Below, piece after piece: positions 10,095 through 22,138 of a stretch of 64,000 nucleotides of DNA (its first letter is position 1; every line of letters begins with the position of its first letter). The stretch comes from Cryptomeria japonica (Eukaryota; Streptophyta; Pinopsida; Cupressales; Cupressaceae): positions 422,471-486,470 of the forward strand of contig NW_026728915.1 of assembly GCF_030272615.1 (NCBI RefSeq), read 5' to 3'. Made by a program: the position numbers and the translations under genes. Under the pieces are notes generated by a model. The model saw nothing but the letters and a program-made list of their open reading frames with translations, was not told the DNA's origin and searched no databases.

Positions 10095-12692
10095 TGATTG
10101 TGAAATGATATGTCTTATTTCAAAACAAGACTTATTTTTAAATAATAGGTTTAATATGAATATTGATCGTAGATTTATACGTTCTTTGTAGATATGTGTA
10201 ATTGGATGAAATATTGTACTTATGTGTTCACTTTTGTATTTTGATAATAGTATATATATATGTGTGTGTGTGTATGTATGACTTTGAATATTGTTTTGAT
10301 CATATACATGTATATATGTATATAATTATGATATATATATATCTAATTATCAGGAAATTGAATTACTTTACTTCATGTATTTTGTTTTTATATCTATATA
10401 TATACATATGCATATATATAATCATTTGATATTATCTATACATATATTATATATATTATTCTGGCGAACTTTTTAAATAGCATGTTATTATTAACAAAGC
10501 ATATCATATAGTGCAAAGGGGAGTCGATGAGTAGTATCTACTATGCATTATAACAAACACATTATGTTTGTTTTGAACAAGGACTATGCATTGTATCAAA
10601 CTCATTCAGTTCAAGTGGGATACAGACTGTGTATCGTTAGTAGTCAGCACTACGTAGTAAAATCCATTGGCCATGGGCCATGTGAATTGCTCGACGTGCC
10701 AATGGTTATGGATGGGTGGAAAGGTAAAACAGTGATGGAAGTGGGGTGTAAGCTTAAAATGAGGAGATAACATAGCATGCAATTAGAATAAATATGGACT
10801 ATTGGTTGGTAAAAAAAAATAACAATCGACATAGCCAGAAAGAAAACAAAAAGAATACAAGAAGATAAGAAGGAAGGTAGAGAGGAAGAAAATGGATGCA
10901 GTCAAGGAATTTCGACAGAAGAATTGGTGAACATACGATGACAATCTGCTGATATTTGGTTCTGAATTCATAGGTAGGCTTTCTTTTGAATGGTATTTTA
11001 TTGAGGACTTTTTAAGAAACAAAGTTGGTTTTTTTTTGGATAAAAAATTGAATGAGGTTTAGTTGTAGGAAAATTAGAATCAGAAGTCTTTAAATTTGGT
11101 GTATGAATTCATTTTGTTTGGTCTCTCTCTGATGAAGTTCTAAAAAATTGAATCATTGTTGTATCTATAACATATATTTTAGATCTTAAAGTATTTATCT
11201 ATATGATGTATTCTAGGGATAAAAGCAATATAGATGTAACATATATATACACGTGAATTAAATGAAAGAAATGGTTTTTCAATATAAACTTCGGTAACCC
11301 TCTTTAGATCTTGTAAAAAACACCATTGTAGAAGAGTAAACTTGATTTGAAAATAATTCAAAGATTAGAGATTAGAACTCTAAAAATATGAAATAGTTGA
11401 TGTTATTTGAAACATGTGGAAATAATGACTATTGTTAGTTTGTGTTCTTACCATAGGGAAATCATGAAACATAGAAGATGATATCATAGAAAAGAATTAG
11501 AGTCTTAGTTTTTAGATTTTTGATTATGAGAATCCTGTCCATTGGCATCAAATACAAAACTTGAGGAAAATTATATATATACATAAATATATTAAGGAAA
11601 TATTTCTCTAGATTTATTGATAAACATAAGTATAAATCTTAGAAATTAGACTACCAAACCATCTAGAAATAAATAAGAGGATAGAGAACTTGTGTGTTAT
11701 AAACTTTGAATTTGAACTACAAAGAAGATGAAATACTAGTGTAAGGATTTATTGAATGTTGAACCATATTTTGATTTTGTGAGAAATAGATAGAAAGAAT
11801 GTGTACTCATAGCTTCTATTTCTGCATTTTATAATCATGTATATGCCAAAATATGCATACATGTGTTACACTTTCTTGTTTTTAAATTAGTTGTTAAGTG
11901 AAAAATGAAAGATTGTCTTCCTTTTAAATTATTTTGATGTCTTATGATCAATAGGAAGACTATATATGTTAGGATAATATAGTATGTGTTTATGGGGAAA
12001 GTTACCTTTCGAGACGGGTTCCGAATGTGGAATTATAGAGAGAATAATTTTCTTTTCCAACCTATATTTTATTGCTATGCATGTAATTATGCTCGACCAG
12101 GTAACTTATTGACCATTGAAATAGATGGATTTATTTACCCTCTCTACCATATCCTTGATTGATCTTTCTTGTTTCTTAATGGACTTAGAAACAAGAAAAT
12201 GCATGTCTTTCTAGGCATGCACCAAATTCCATCTTGTCTATCGATTTTTTTTTGCTAAGCAATTCATGCAAGGTCTCATATTCTTTATAAAATAAGAATT
12301 TTGTGGATGTGTAAGCTTCAAGGTTGAGTGAAAAAAGTACCTGAATCTTGTTCTAATCTTCATTTCTATAAGATTGCATTGAATATAGCTTTGGATTGAA
12401 GATCAATGGACGCATCTTATCCTTTACTTTGTATTATACTTGTTATTTGAACTTAAGGCATTTGAAAGGCCTGAGTATTAAATGTAGATTTGAATGATGC
12501 ATAGAATGAATGGAATATTATGAACAACTATTTGTAGAAATTTGCATATATTATGATATCATCAGAATGATCATATAGATCTAAGAATATAATAGTTGAA
12601 GTAAATAGACTTATTAAAGGATTTATGAGTTTATTTAAGAATAAAGAGTATTTTATTTTATTATCAAAATTAGAACATTATACGTCTTTACA
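10095..12692 (+). repeat. LTR 1 of the gypsy array (5'-truncated)
   Basis: Similarity to LTR 2 and LTR 3 begins abruptly at 10095, about 410 bp inside the LTR, so its 5' end is lost. It ends TTTACA at 12692, just before TTTTGGTATCAGAGC. It includes (TA)/(TG)-rich runs near 10250-10340 and a purine-rich segment near 10810-10890 that is kept in all three copies. An antisense open frame (11022-10783) is also kept in the other LTRs, but it is the complement of that purine tract and looks like no protein. Confidence 0.8.
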
Positions 12693-12695
12693 TTT

Positions 12696-12707
12696 TGGTA
12701 TCAGAGC
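12696..12707 (+). promoter_or_regulatory. Primer-binding site (tRNA-iMet)
   Basis: TGGTATCAGAGC, complementary to the 3' end of initiator methionine tRNA, sits 3 bp after the LTR end. It is the minus-strand DNA priming site of the retrotransposon. Confidence 0.9.
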
Positions 12708-13104
12708 ATGGTTTAAACACTAGGGCCTATGAGCCACTTCATAAATTAAACCCTAAGCATAACAACTTTATGGTGGATATTTTCATAAAAATATTATGAA
12801 CAAATAAAACAACTCGCAAATCCTTTGGAGGAAATGCACAATACCTGCAAGTGAAGAAGGATAGTATAGTTTTCCAATATTTATTGATAGCAACAATGTT
12901 GAAAGAGGATGATGGTTGAGTGAAGAGGAAAATGAACCAATTCCTGAACTAGAGAAGAGAGGAATAGTTAATCAATTTAAGAAGAAAAATGGAATCTCAC
13001 CTACCAAATTTCTTGGAAACAAGACTAGTCTAACTAACCCTAGCAAGGAAATGAAAGAAGCTGAAGAACATCTTTATGAGCATCTTCCTTTCACTAGTAG
13101 AAAT

Positions 13105-13280
13105 ATGACCAATAAATGACTACATGACCAAAAGTTTTAGTCACGAGACAAAATTTTAGCAATTTTTAACAAGAAAGCTATGAATGACTAATTTGGTCAT
13201 CGGGTGAGATCAGACAAATAAAAATGACTACATAAATGACTAAATTCTAAATAAATGACTAAATAAATGACTAGATAATT
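13105..13280 (+). repeat. Left subterminal TGACTA repeats of the CACTA element
   Basis: Motifs close to AAATGACTA recur (near 13113, 13182, 13228, 13240, 13252, 13263), in both simple and slightly changed form. They mirror the right-end cluster and are expected transposase-binding sites. Confidence 0.7.
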
Positions 13281-14119
13281 GTCTGGCTCTTCTCTTAAAG
13301 AAATTAGGTACTTTTAGAAAAGATATAAAAAATTGATCTTAATATTTTTGTTTTTAAATTATTTATTATTTAAATATTACTTTTATTTATAAATAATAAA
13401 TTATTTTATTACTAGATGTATTATATTAATTTATTTTATTTTTATAAAAATATAATAAGAATAAAAGTCATATAGCATGGCACAACATGTTCATTAACGG
13501 TGATCATAATTAATACCATCTTGATAAAATTTTAGGACATAGGACTCAAATTTGAGGTGAAAGATTGACAAAAAAATTGTAGAAATAGGACATGATGATG
13601 ATTTTTAAAGACAACCAAAATCCCAATTTTGTTAAATATATTTATAGAGTTCAATAACACATCAATCACATATAAGATTTGAATACTACAAGTAGATTCT
13701 CACTACAAAGTATAATAACTATATTAACAAATCAAAATCACCTCTTATACAAACTAAAGAGCCTAATCTAATTCTCATTTCATTAATACTTTACTTGACA
13801 TATATATTGTTTATATTAGATTTACTCAATTATTTATTTATCTAATTTAATCAAATTAAAAACTAGAATACTTACTTTGTAATGTTTAAAATTGATTCCT
13901 ATTCAAAATAGTAAATATTTATTGACCAACATTAAAATTAAACATGCCTTCGTAAAAATATGACAATTAAGTAAATCAACTTTAATATTAATTAAATTTC
14001 CCATTGGCAATCACAAATCATAAATTTAATCATTTAGAGATATCTTTACTCGGGTAAAGAAATATATTATAATCATAGCCAATTGTTTAATGAATGTATA
14101 TATGTATATCTAAATGTTC

Positions 14120-14130
<11 letters not shown>

Positions 14131-14203
<73 letters not shown>
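14131..14203 (+). repeat. (TG)n microsatellite
   Basis: Uninterrupted TG repeat of about 36 units inside the CACTA element. Open frames across it on both strands are artefacts of the repeat. Confidence 0.97.
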
Positions 14204-14205
<2 letters not shown>

Positions 14206-14322
14206 CTTTATATCTATATTTTCCTTCTATATATATACAGTACACATGATTATATATATTCTTAAAAGAAATATAATTGCACTTAAAATATTTCAAACCA
14301 CTTGCTAGACCCATTTTATCAA

Positions 14323-14350
14323 TGCCCTAACTTAATACTAAGTTAGGGCA
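14323..14350. repeat. Perfect 12-bp hairpin inside CACTA element
   Basis: TGCCCTAACTTA (14323-14334) and TAAGTTAGGGCA (14339-14350) are exact inverted repeats around the 4-nt loop ATAC. Confidence 0.9.
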
Positions 14351-14393
14351 TCTATATCTCTTTACCCCTTATTATTGTTTGCAGGGTTGACAT

Positions 14394-14690
14394 ATGAAGG
14401 ATGGCAAGAGGAAAACTAGATGGTGGAGGGAAGGTCAAGATTTCCCCCCCCAAGCGACTGTGTGTTGTCATGGTGAGAGGTGGAAAGGAAGGAGTCGAGC
14501 CCATGTGGTCTGCAGCTCCCTAGGGCTCATGGCCCACATAGTGGGTCACGGCTCACGCGGCCCACTTTGTGGGTCACAGATCCCTGGGGTTCGTGGTCCA
14601 CACAGTGGGTTGTGGCTCATGAGGCCCACTATGTGGGTGACAGGTCCCTGGGGGTCGTGGAGCCTTTGGCTTCCCCATTTCCCCCCTTAC
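14394..14690. repeat. GC-rich island with four CCCAC-NNN-GTGGG hairpins
   Basis: In an otherwise AT-rich transposon this part is GC-rich. Hairpins with a fixed CCCAC/GTGGG stem and changing 3-nt loop lie at 14533-14545 (ATA), 14561-14573 (TTT), 14597-14609 (ACA, one T.G pair) and 14625-14637 (TAT). A larger unit of about 68 bp is repeated twice. A 142-codon open frame (14394-14822) passes through but its repeats of Gly, Ser, His and Trp look like read-through of the island, not a protein family. It may be captured foreign sequence. Confidence 0.7.
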
Positions 14691-16015
14691 ACCATCGCAC
14701 ATTGCTATATTTGTTTTTGTTTAAAAATTTATTTATCAATAAATTTATTTTTTATTATTGAAATTTGTCATATTTATTTATCTAGACCTTGTAAAGTTGC
14801 TCCTTGTGCTTTAGGCTACTAGTACATTGGTTATATTACTCATTTGTATTGAACTCTAAGACTGTATTTATTGTATTCTTCATTATATTTTATCACAGAC
14901 CTCAAGGTTTGTTTCACAACTTTATCTTTAGGATTCTGGCTTTTAGGCATATGAATGTTGTAGTGTGTTGAAGGCTTTGTGACAAAGCTATTGTGGTCGT
15001 CTTCTATGCCAATGGTCTGATATTCCACATTCTAACCCTGATCTAGGGTGCATTGTGCCATGTATCATGGTTTTCTTGGGTAACTTTCATTTGCATTGAA
15101 TGATAAAAAACCCAAGCTTTCTTTGCAATGGCTGCAACTTTTGCTTTTCATGAACTATTAAGCTTTGGGGTTTGGACTTCTTTCTTTCTTTGAATTGTAT
15201 ACAAATGCTTGTAGCTTCCCAAGGGTATATTTTACGTTTGTAACAAGCCTTGCTCCTCACTAGTTTTTCAACTTCATCCACATGGCTATCAATATGCATT
15301 TCTTTGGTATGAAATTCCTTTGGCTATATCTGTATAAATTACTAGTAGATTATAATTCTTCATAGACCACCAATTTTCTATAAATCTTGTGCAAGTATGG
15401 AAATATTAGAGAAAAATATAAAAACCAGATTTTTGTTCCATCATTCAAATAAGATATTAATTTGTATGAATTTCTCATATGTTCTATATATTAATAGAAA
15501 TAGTTGGTTTTTTTTTTCTTTATGCAGATCCATGAAGGCTCATGTGAATATGCAAGGTCCATTGCCCCAAAATTGATGAACATTGTAGATCATCCAACAA
15601 ACTACATTTCTAATCTTTGAAGTACCATTGAAGAGTTGACATGTATTTATACCTTAGGTGATTGACTGACTGACAATTTTTTAATAGAAATAACACTTGA
15701 GACCAAGTGGATGGTGGTCATAAGGGACTTTAGACACAAATGATCAATAACCTCATATTGCAATAGCTCTTAGAAAACCTATTATAGTTCATTCTTCACT
15801 ATTTAGAAAACTGTGAGCAAATTTTTTTTTCATGTATAACTTGTGATTATTATGTACTCGTACAAAGTCTTTACTAATGCATACAATGTACATTTGGAGC
15901 ATCTGCTCATTATTATAGGGCTCTTTTTCTTGCTTTCTATTTCTAAATTGTTTAGTTATGCAAATGGTATTTTTATGCCGTTGTTATTATTGTGTGCTCA
16001 TATATCACTCTAACA
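14691..16015. other. Interior of CACTA element without recognised gene
   Basis: No transposase domain found on either strand. A minus-strand 70-codon open frame (15299-15087) and a 62-codon one (15028-14840) have no recognisable motif. Captured host fragments are possible but not demonstrated. Confidence 0.5.
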
Positions 16016-16017
16016 AC

Positions 16018-16215
16018 AATCAATGACTAAATTAATGACTAAATATATGACTAAATAAATGACTACCATGATTAAATATATGACTAAATTAGTGACTATC
16101 ATGACTAAATAAATGACCGGATAACAACAATCAATGACTAAATTAATGATTAAATATATGACTAAATTAGTGACTAAATATATGACTAAATCAATGACGA
16201 AATTGATGACCACAC
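16018..16215 (+). repeat. Right subterminal TGACTAAAT repeats of the CACTA element
   Basis: More than a dozen TGACTAAAT/TGACTAAAT-A motifs, many 12-13 bp apart. They parallel the left-end cluster. Confidence 0.85.
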
Positions 16216-17689
16216 CGATGACCAAATTGATCGATCAAAATAACCAATAGTCACATGATCAAATTGATTTATAACTAGAAATAATCTATGAGTTGTCTTG
16301 TGATCAAATTTAGTCATTTATCTACAATTTATAGTAGTATTTTTAGTCATATATAACTACTTTTGTACTAGTGTCTTGAGTCAATTGTAATCAGTTTATA
16401 TGAGTCAGAAGGGTATACCCCATTGACTTCATAAGTGGAGATATAAATCTATGTAATATCATTCTTGAAATCAAAAAATAAACGCTTCTTCTTGAGCTAG
16501 TTTGGTGTTAGAAAGGATGGAGGGAGAATATTTTCTAGTCTAATAAATGGATTAAGTATAGCATAGATAACATCTTATTAATAATATATATATATATATA
16601 TGCATGTATATATTCATGTATATATGTATGTATATGCATATGTATATATATAATAACAATATAGTTGTCATAAAATTTAGATGCTTTATAAACCAAAATT
16701 ATTCTAATTTATCCTAGAATTATAGATTAGTGTAAAGATATAAATGCTATTCTACTACACTCTATGTCCATAGTGTATAAGGTGAGTGATATATATGTTG
16801 TGAGGTGATCAATCATTGTAGGATTTTTATTTCTCTTATTTAAACTTATGGACCTTGTAGGTACAATAAAAAAAACCATTGATACTATGATTAGTCCTAT
16901 CTTAACATAGCCTGGAAAGGATATTCCCAAGGTTTTGTTGAGCTAATACTCCCTTACATGTGAGTAACCTTAGTCACCCAGTTCATGTGATATGTATATA
17001 GTTTCATGCTTTATATGAATTATTGATGAATTCATTAAGTTGATTTTGGATTGATTTAACTTCTTAACTCATTTATATTTTTTCTTTATTTTTGTGGATG
17101 AGTCACCAATTTTTTTTGCTTGTGGCTCTCGGTCACACTTGACTTAATGTTTCATTATACGCATTCTATAATTTACTATTGAAATTGACCATTTTTCTTC
17201 TTAATCCTTGTGGTGGCTAATCTAATTATTACTATTATTCGATTTACATAGTGCATTCGTTTCCTATCATGTTCATAGCGAACCTCTAATATAATGTACA
17301 AGGGAGTAGAAGGTGGAGAGTGTGCCAAGTGTAGGTGTTAGTGCTAGTTAGGACAATAATTCCTTGTATATGTATAAATCCTAGCTTTGAGTGAATTATA
17401 TGTGTTGAAGAGAATGCAAGTATTGCTTTTGATAAATTAGTGTATATGTATATAACTTCGAATTAGATCATTAATTTTGAGTGCTTTGTCTTCCTTGGCT
17501 TTATCATCAAGATCATATAATCAGATTAAAAGTGCTTCTCAATACTAAGTGTGTATGATCTTTGGCAAATGGTTATGCTTTGAGTTAGTATAAGGTTTGT
17601 TCCAGTAGAAGTTCAAATCATGCTATTATGATAGAAATTGAAGAATTGAGCTGGTTAGGATATTTTGAGAAGAAAAAGGAAATTGGAGT

Positions 17690-18990
17690 GTTTGGACTAT
17701 TGATGATAACTTGTTACGGGTATTATAAGGTCCAACTTGAATCAGCAGTTTGTGGTGGAATTATGTGAGAGGGAAACATTACCTAAGGTCAGGAAAACTA
17801 TTGAAGTAGATTATACGAATCATAGATTTTATAGATATATAAGAGGTCTTGATGGTGATTAGGAATTTTAATAAAGGATTTACTTACCTAAAAGTGAAAA
17901 CTTGAGGAGATAAGTATTTCGTCTTCTTCAGAATATTTTGTGGTATTTAGTATTTCTAAAAGATTATATATAAGATAGTAATGTAACTGGGAACCTTGTA
18001 CAACTAAATTAATGAGTAGAAAAAAGTATTACATGAATTTGGTTATTGTCGACAAATTAACAAAGGTTGCACATTTCATACCTAGAAATCTTTAAGGATG
18101 GATCGTTGATGCTTGTAAAGAAATTTATTCAAAAAATTTTCAATTGCATGGTTTTCAAGAAATCATAATATCAGATGGGAATACCAGGATGGATGTTATG
18201 TTTTGGACAATATTGAATATATCTTTGGGAACTAAATTGAACCTTATTTGGCATATCATCCTCAAATAGATGACCAAATAGAAAAGAGTTAATCAAGTAG
18301 TGGAGGAATCTTTTTGGATGTATCACATGAAATAACAATGCAAGTGGGAAGATTATTTGACTCTGGTTAGGTTTCCATGTAACAATTCTTTTCATGCATC
18401 TTTAGGAATGACACCCATTAAGGTACTATATGACAGAAATGTTGCGCACTTGTCAGTTGGGTTAGGATGGAAGATAGGATCATCATTGGTCCAGATATAC
18501 TTAAAGAAATGGATGAGAAGATGAAGGTGATAAAGGGTAGATTGAAAGAGGCAGTACAAAGATAGAAAAGCTATGTTGATAAAAATAGGACTTTCAGATA
18601 CTTTGGTGCAGGAGATAAATTCTTTTTGAGGGTTAATCATCATAAGAGCTATATCTTATTTGGTAAATCATCAATACGTAGGACCCTTAGATGTACTAGA
18701 AGTTATAAATCTAGTTTCTTATAGGTACATGATCTAGGAGTGGTTCTAGTGCAGCCCATTCAAATCCTAGACCAGTGTAGCATTAAGCTACATACTAGAG
18801 ATTTCACTCAATATAAGGTCGAGCGGGACCAATATTCTGAGGATAGTTTTACATGGGAGTATGTTGAGATGATTGACTTTCATTTTCCTCTTTTTCTTCT
18901 TAGAGTAGTATGTGCTTATTGCATGAGATACTTTGATACTCTGGTTGGATTCACATGTTGTGAACTTGGATAGCATGGATGCTACTATCA
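17690..18990 (+). pseudogene. Gypsy integrase remnant, internal copy A
   Basis: The plus-strand translation gives LVIVDKLTKVAHFIP (about 18036), then LHGFQEIIISDGNTR, LGTKLNL, KRVNQVVEESFWMY and NNSFHASLGMTPIKVLYDRN, the Ty3/gypsy integrase core in order. The first two catalytic aspartates (VDK and SDG) survive; the third acidic residue, expected as E in TERVNQ, reads K. A C-terminal stretch (YKVERDQYSEDSFTWEYVEM, near 18813) resembles the chromodomain-like tail of chromoviruses. Many stops interrupt it. Integrase would insert the reverse-transcribed DNA. No reverse transcriptase motif is visible upstream, so the internal domain lost it before the array formed. Confidence 0.75.
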
Positions 18991-19110
18991 CTATATATGT
19001 TGGATTTGAGACTACAATGTATGGTTCATATTTTATGAAGTTGAAATACTATGTTCTTATTAATAGAATAATAAGACATCGGGAGGATGTCTCTTCCAAG
19101 TGGGAAAGGA

Positions 19111-22100
19111 TGTCACGAACCATATTTATCTATAATCAAATAATTTGGAAATAATGCTTATTTTCCGCTTGTGAAATAAAATTGCAATAGAAATTAAATT
19201 TACAGTGAAGTTAGACGATAATGAACTGCAAATTCAAATGCAACGAAATGATTTACATTATTTTCTTTAATATGTAAATGCAATTGAATGATTAGTACTA
19301 TTTTTATTAGGGATTGTCATTGCTATTGAGGAATTGAGTGCAAGTGAATGCAATAACAGGTGAACTTGGATGAAGTCAAGAACAAGGTTCAAGTAAAATT
19401 GTTTTAGCTCATGGACTTCGCTAGAATAGAGGGAATCTCACACACCACTTTAGAATATATATGTGTATCTGTTGCATGATTTATTTTTGTGATTGAATCA
19501 AATCCAAATTTGCATAAGTGATTATGAAATGATATGTCTTATTTAAAAACAAGACGTATATTTAAATAATACGTTTAATATGAATATTGATCATACATTT
19601 ATATGTTCTTTGTAGATATGTGTAATTGGATGAAATATTGTACTTATGTGTTCACTTTTGTATTTTGATAATAGTATATATATGTGTATGAGTTTGAATA
19701 TTGATTCGATCATATACATGTATATATGTATATAATTATGATATATATATATATATATATATATATTTGTGTGTGTGTGTGTGTGTAATTATCATGAAAT
19801 TGAATTACTTTGCTTCATGTATTTTATTTTTATATCTATATAGATAGATATACATATACATATACATAAGCAATTGATATTATTTATATATATATTATTA
19901 TTTGGTGGACTTTTTAAATAGCATGTTATTAATAACAAAGCATATCGCATAGTACAAAGCGGAGTCGATGAGTAGTATCTACTATACATTATAACAAACA
20001 CATTATGTTTGTTTTGAACAAGGGATATGCATTGTATTGAACTCATTGAGTTTGAGTGGAACATGGATTATGTACAATTAGTAGTTAGTACTATGTGGTA
20101 AAATCCATTGGCCATGGGCCATGCAAACTATTCGACATGCTAACGGTTATGCATGGGTGGCAAGGTAAAACATTGATGGCAATGGGATGTAAACCCGAAA
20201 CAAGGAGATAACATATCATGCGACTAGCATAAATATGGATTGTTGATTGCTAAAATAAAACAACAATTGACACAGCCAAAAAGAAAACAAAAAGAATACA
20301 AGAAGATAAGAAGAAAGGTAGAGAAGAAGAAAATGGATGTAGTCAGGGAATTTTGATAGAAGAATTGGTGAAAATACAATGACAATCTTCTGATATTTGG
20401 TTCTGAGTTCATAGGTAGGCTTTCTTTTGAATGGTAATTTCTTGAGGACATTTTAAGAAACAAAGTTAATTTTCTTTTTGATATAAAATTGAATGAAGTT
20501 TAGTTGTAGGAAAATTAGAATCACAAGTCTTTAAATTTGGTGTATGAATTCATTTTGATTGGTCTCTCTTGACATGAAGTTCTGAATATTGAATCATTGT
20601 TGTATCTACAACATACATTTTAGATCTTAAAGTATTTATCTATCTAATGTATGTTGGGTATAAAAGCAACATAGATTACATATATATACAAGTAAATTCA
20701 ATGAAAGAAATAGTTTTTCAATATAAACTTCGGTAAATCTCCTTAGGTCTTCTAACAAACACCATTGTAGAAGAGTAAACTTGATTTGAAAACAATTCAA
20801 AGATCAAAGAATAAAACTCTAAAAATCTGAAATAGTTGATGTTATTTGAAACATGTGGAAATAATGACTATTTTTAATTTGTGTTCTTACAATAGGCAAA
20901 TCAGGAAACATAGGAAAGAATACGAGTCTTAGTTTTTTAGATCTCTAATTATGAGAATCTTGTTGATTGGCATCAAAATACAAAACTTGCGGAAAAATAT
21001 ATATATATACATAAATGTATTCAAGAAATATTTTTCCTAGATTTTTTGATAAATATAAGTGGAAATCTTATAAATTAGACTACCAAACCATCTAGAAACA
21101 AATAAGAGGATATAGAATTTGTGCATTATAAACTTTGAATTTGAACTACAAAGAAGATGAAATACTAGTGCAAGGAATTATTGAATGTTGAACCTTATTT
21201 TGATTTTGTGAGAAATAGATAGAAATAATGTGTGCTCATGACTTCTATTTCTGGATTTTATAATCACATATATGCCAAAATATGCATACATGTGTTACAC
21301 CTTCTTGTTTTTAAATTACTTGTTAAGCTGAGAAAGAAATATTATCTTTTTTTTAAATCATTTTGATGTCTTATGATCAATAGGAAGAATAGATATGTTA
21401 GGATAATCTAGCATGTGTTTATGGGGAAAGTTACCTTTTGAGACAAGTGCCGAATGTGGAAATATAGAGAGAATAGTTTAATTTCCCAACCTATATTTTA
21501 TTGCTATGCAAGGCATTACACTAGGCGAGGTAACTTATTGACCATTGAAATAGATGGATTTATTTACACTCTCTACCATATCCTTGATTGATCTTGCCTA
21601 TTTCTCAATGGAATTAGAAAGTAGAAAATGCATGTATCATTCTAGGCATGCACCAGATTCCATCTTTTCTATCAAATTCTTTTGGCTAAGCAATTCATGC
21701 AGGGTCAGTTATTCTTTATAGACTAAGAATTCTAGGGAAGTGAAAGCTTCAACGTTGGGTGGAAAAAGCACCCGAATCTTGTTCTCGGCTTCATTTCTAA
21801 GAGATTTCATTTAAGATAGCTTTGGATTGAAGTTCAATGGACGCATCTTATCATTTACTTTGTATTATACTTGTTATTTGAACTTAAGGCATTTGAAAGG
21901 GCTAAGTATTAAATGTAGATTTTAATGATGCATAGAGTGAATGAAATACTATGAATGACTATTTGTATAAATTCACGTATATTATGATATCATTGGAATG
22001 ATCATATAGAGCTAACGATATAATAGTTGAAGTAAATACACTTATTAAAGGATTTATGAGTTTATTTAAGAATATAAAGTATTTCATTTTATTATAAATA

Positions 22101-22123
22101 TTAGAACATTATACGTCTTTATA
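19111..22123 (+). repeat. LTR 2 of the gypsy array (complete, 3,013 bp)
   Basis: Begins TGTCACGAACC right after the purine tract AAGTGGGAAAGGA (19098-19110) and ends ..CTTTATA, followed by TTTTGGTATCAGAGC. It serves as the 3' LTR of copy A and the 5' LTR of copy B. The terminal CA has become TA. It contains TA and GT runs at 19740-19790 and the conserved purine-rich segment near 20270-20340. Confidence 0.8.
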
Positions 22124-22126
22124 TTT

Positions 22127-22138
22127 TGGTATCAGAGC
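22127..22138 (+). promoter_or_regulatory. Primer-binding site (tRNA-iMet), copy B
   Basis: TGGTATCAGAGC again 3 bp after the LTR end, as in copy A. Confidence 0.9.

Larger units (their letters stand above)
13092..16373 (+). mobile_element. Non-autonomous CACTA (En/Spm) DNA transposon
   Basis: The left end reads CACTAGTAGAAAT and the right end is the inverse of CACTAGTACAAAA: CACTA-type terminal inverted repeats. Flanks are ..catcttcc-TTT before and TCT-tgag.. after, and the uninterrupted second internal copy at about 22604-22619 reads catcttgc-TCT-tgag, so TCT is the 3-bp target duplication (one C-to-T change on the left). Both ends have dense subterminal AATGACTAAAT-type motifs (13105-13275 and 16018-16215), which in this superfamily bind the transposase. 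No transposase ORF is visible in 3.28 kb, so it depends on a partner. Inside are a TG microsatellite, a GC-rich hairpin island and a 12-bp hairpin. Confidence 0.9.

Noticed and set aside
10783-11022. Antisense open frame conserved in all three LTRs (also 20224-20463 and 26288-26518)
   Set aside because: It is the complement of a purine-rich LTR segment; LTR homology explains its conservation and there is no protein motif.
14083-14314. Open frames on both strands across the TG microsatellite
   Set aside because: Poly-Cys/Val and poly-Thr/His translations are artefacts of the dinucleotide repeat.
14394-14822. 142-codon open frame as a gene captured by the CACTA element
   Set aside because: Translation mirrors the GC-rich hairpin island and overlapping frames stay open equally well.
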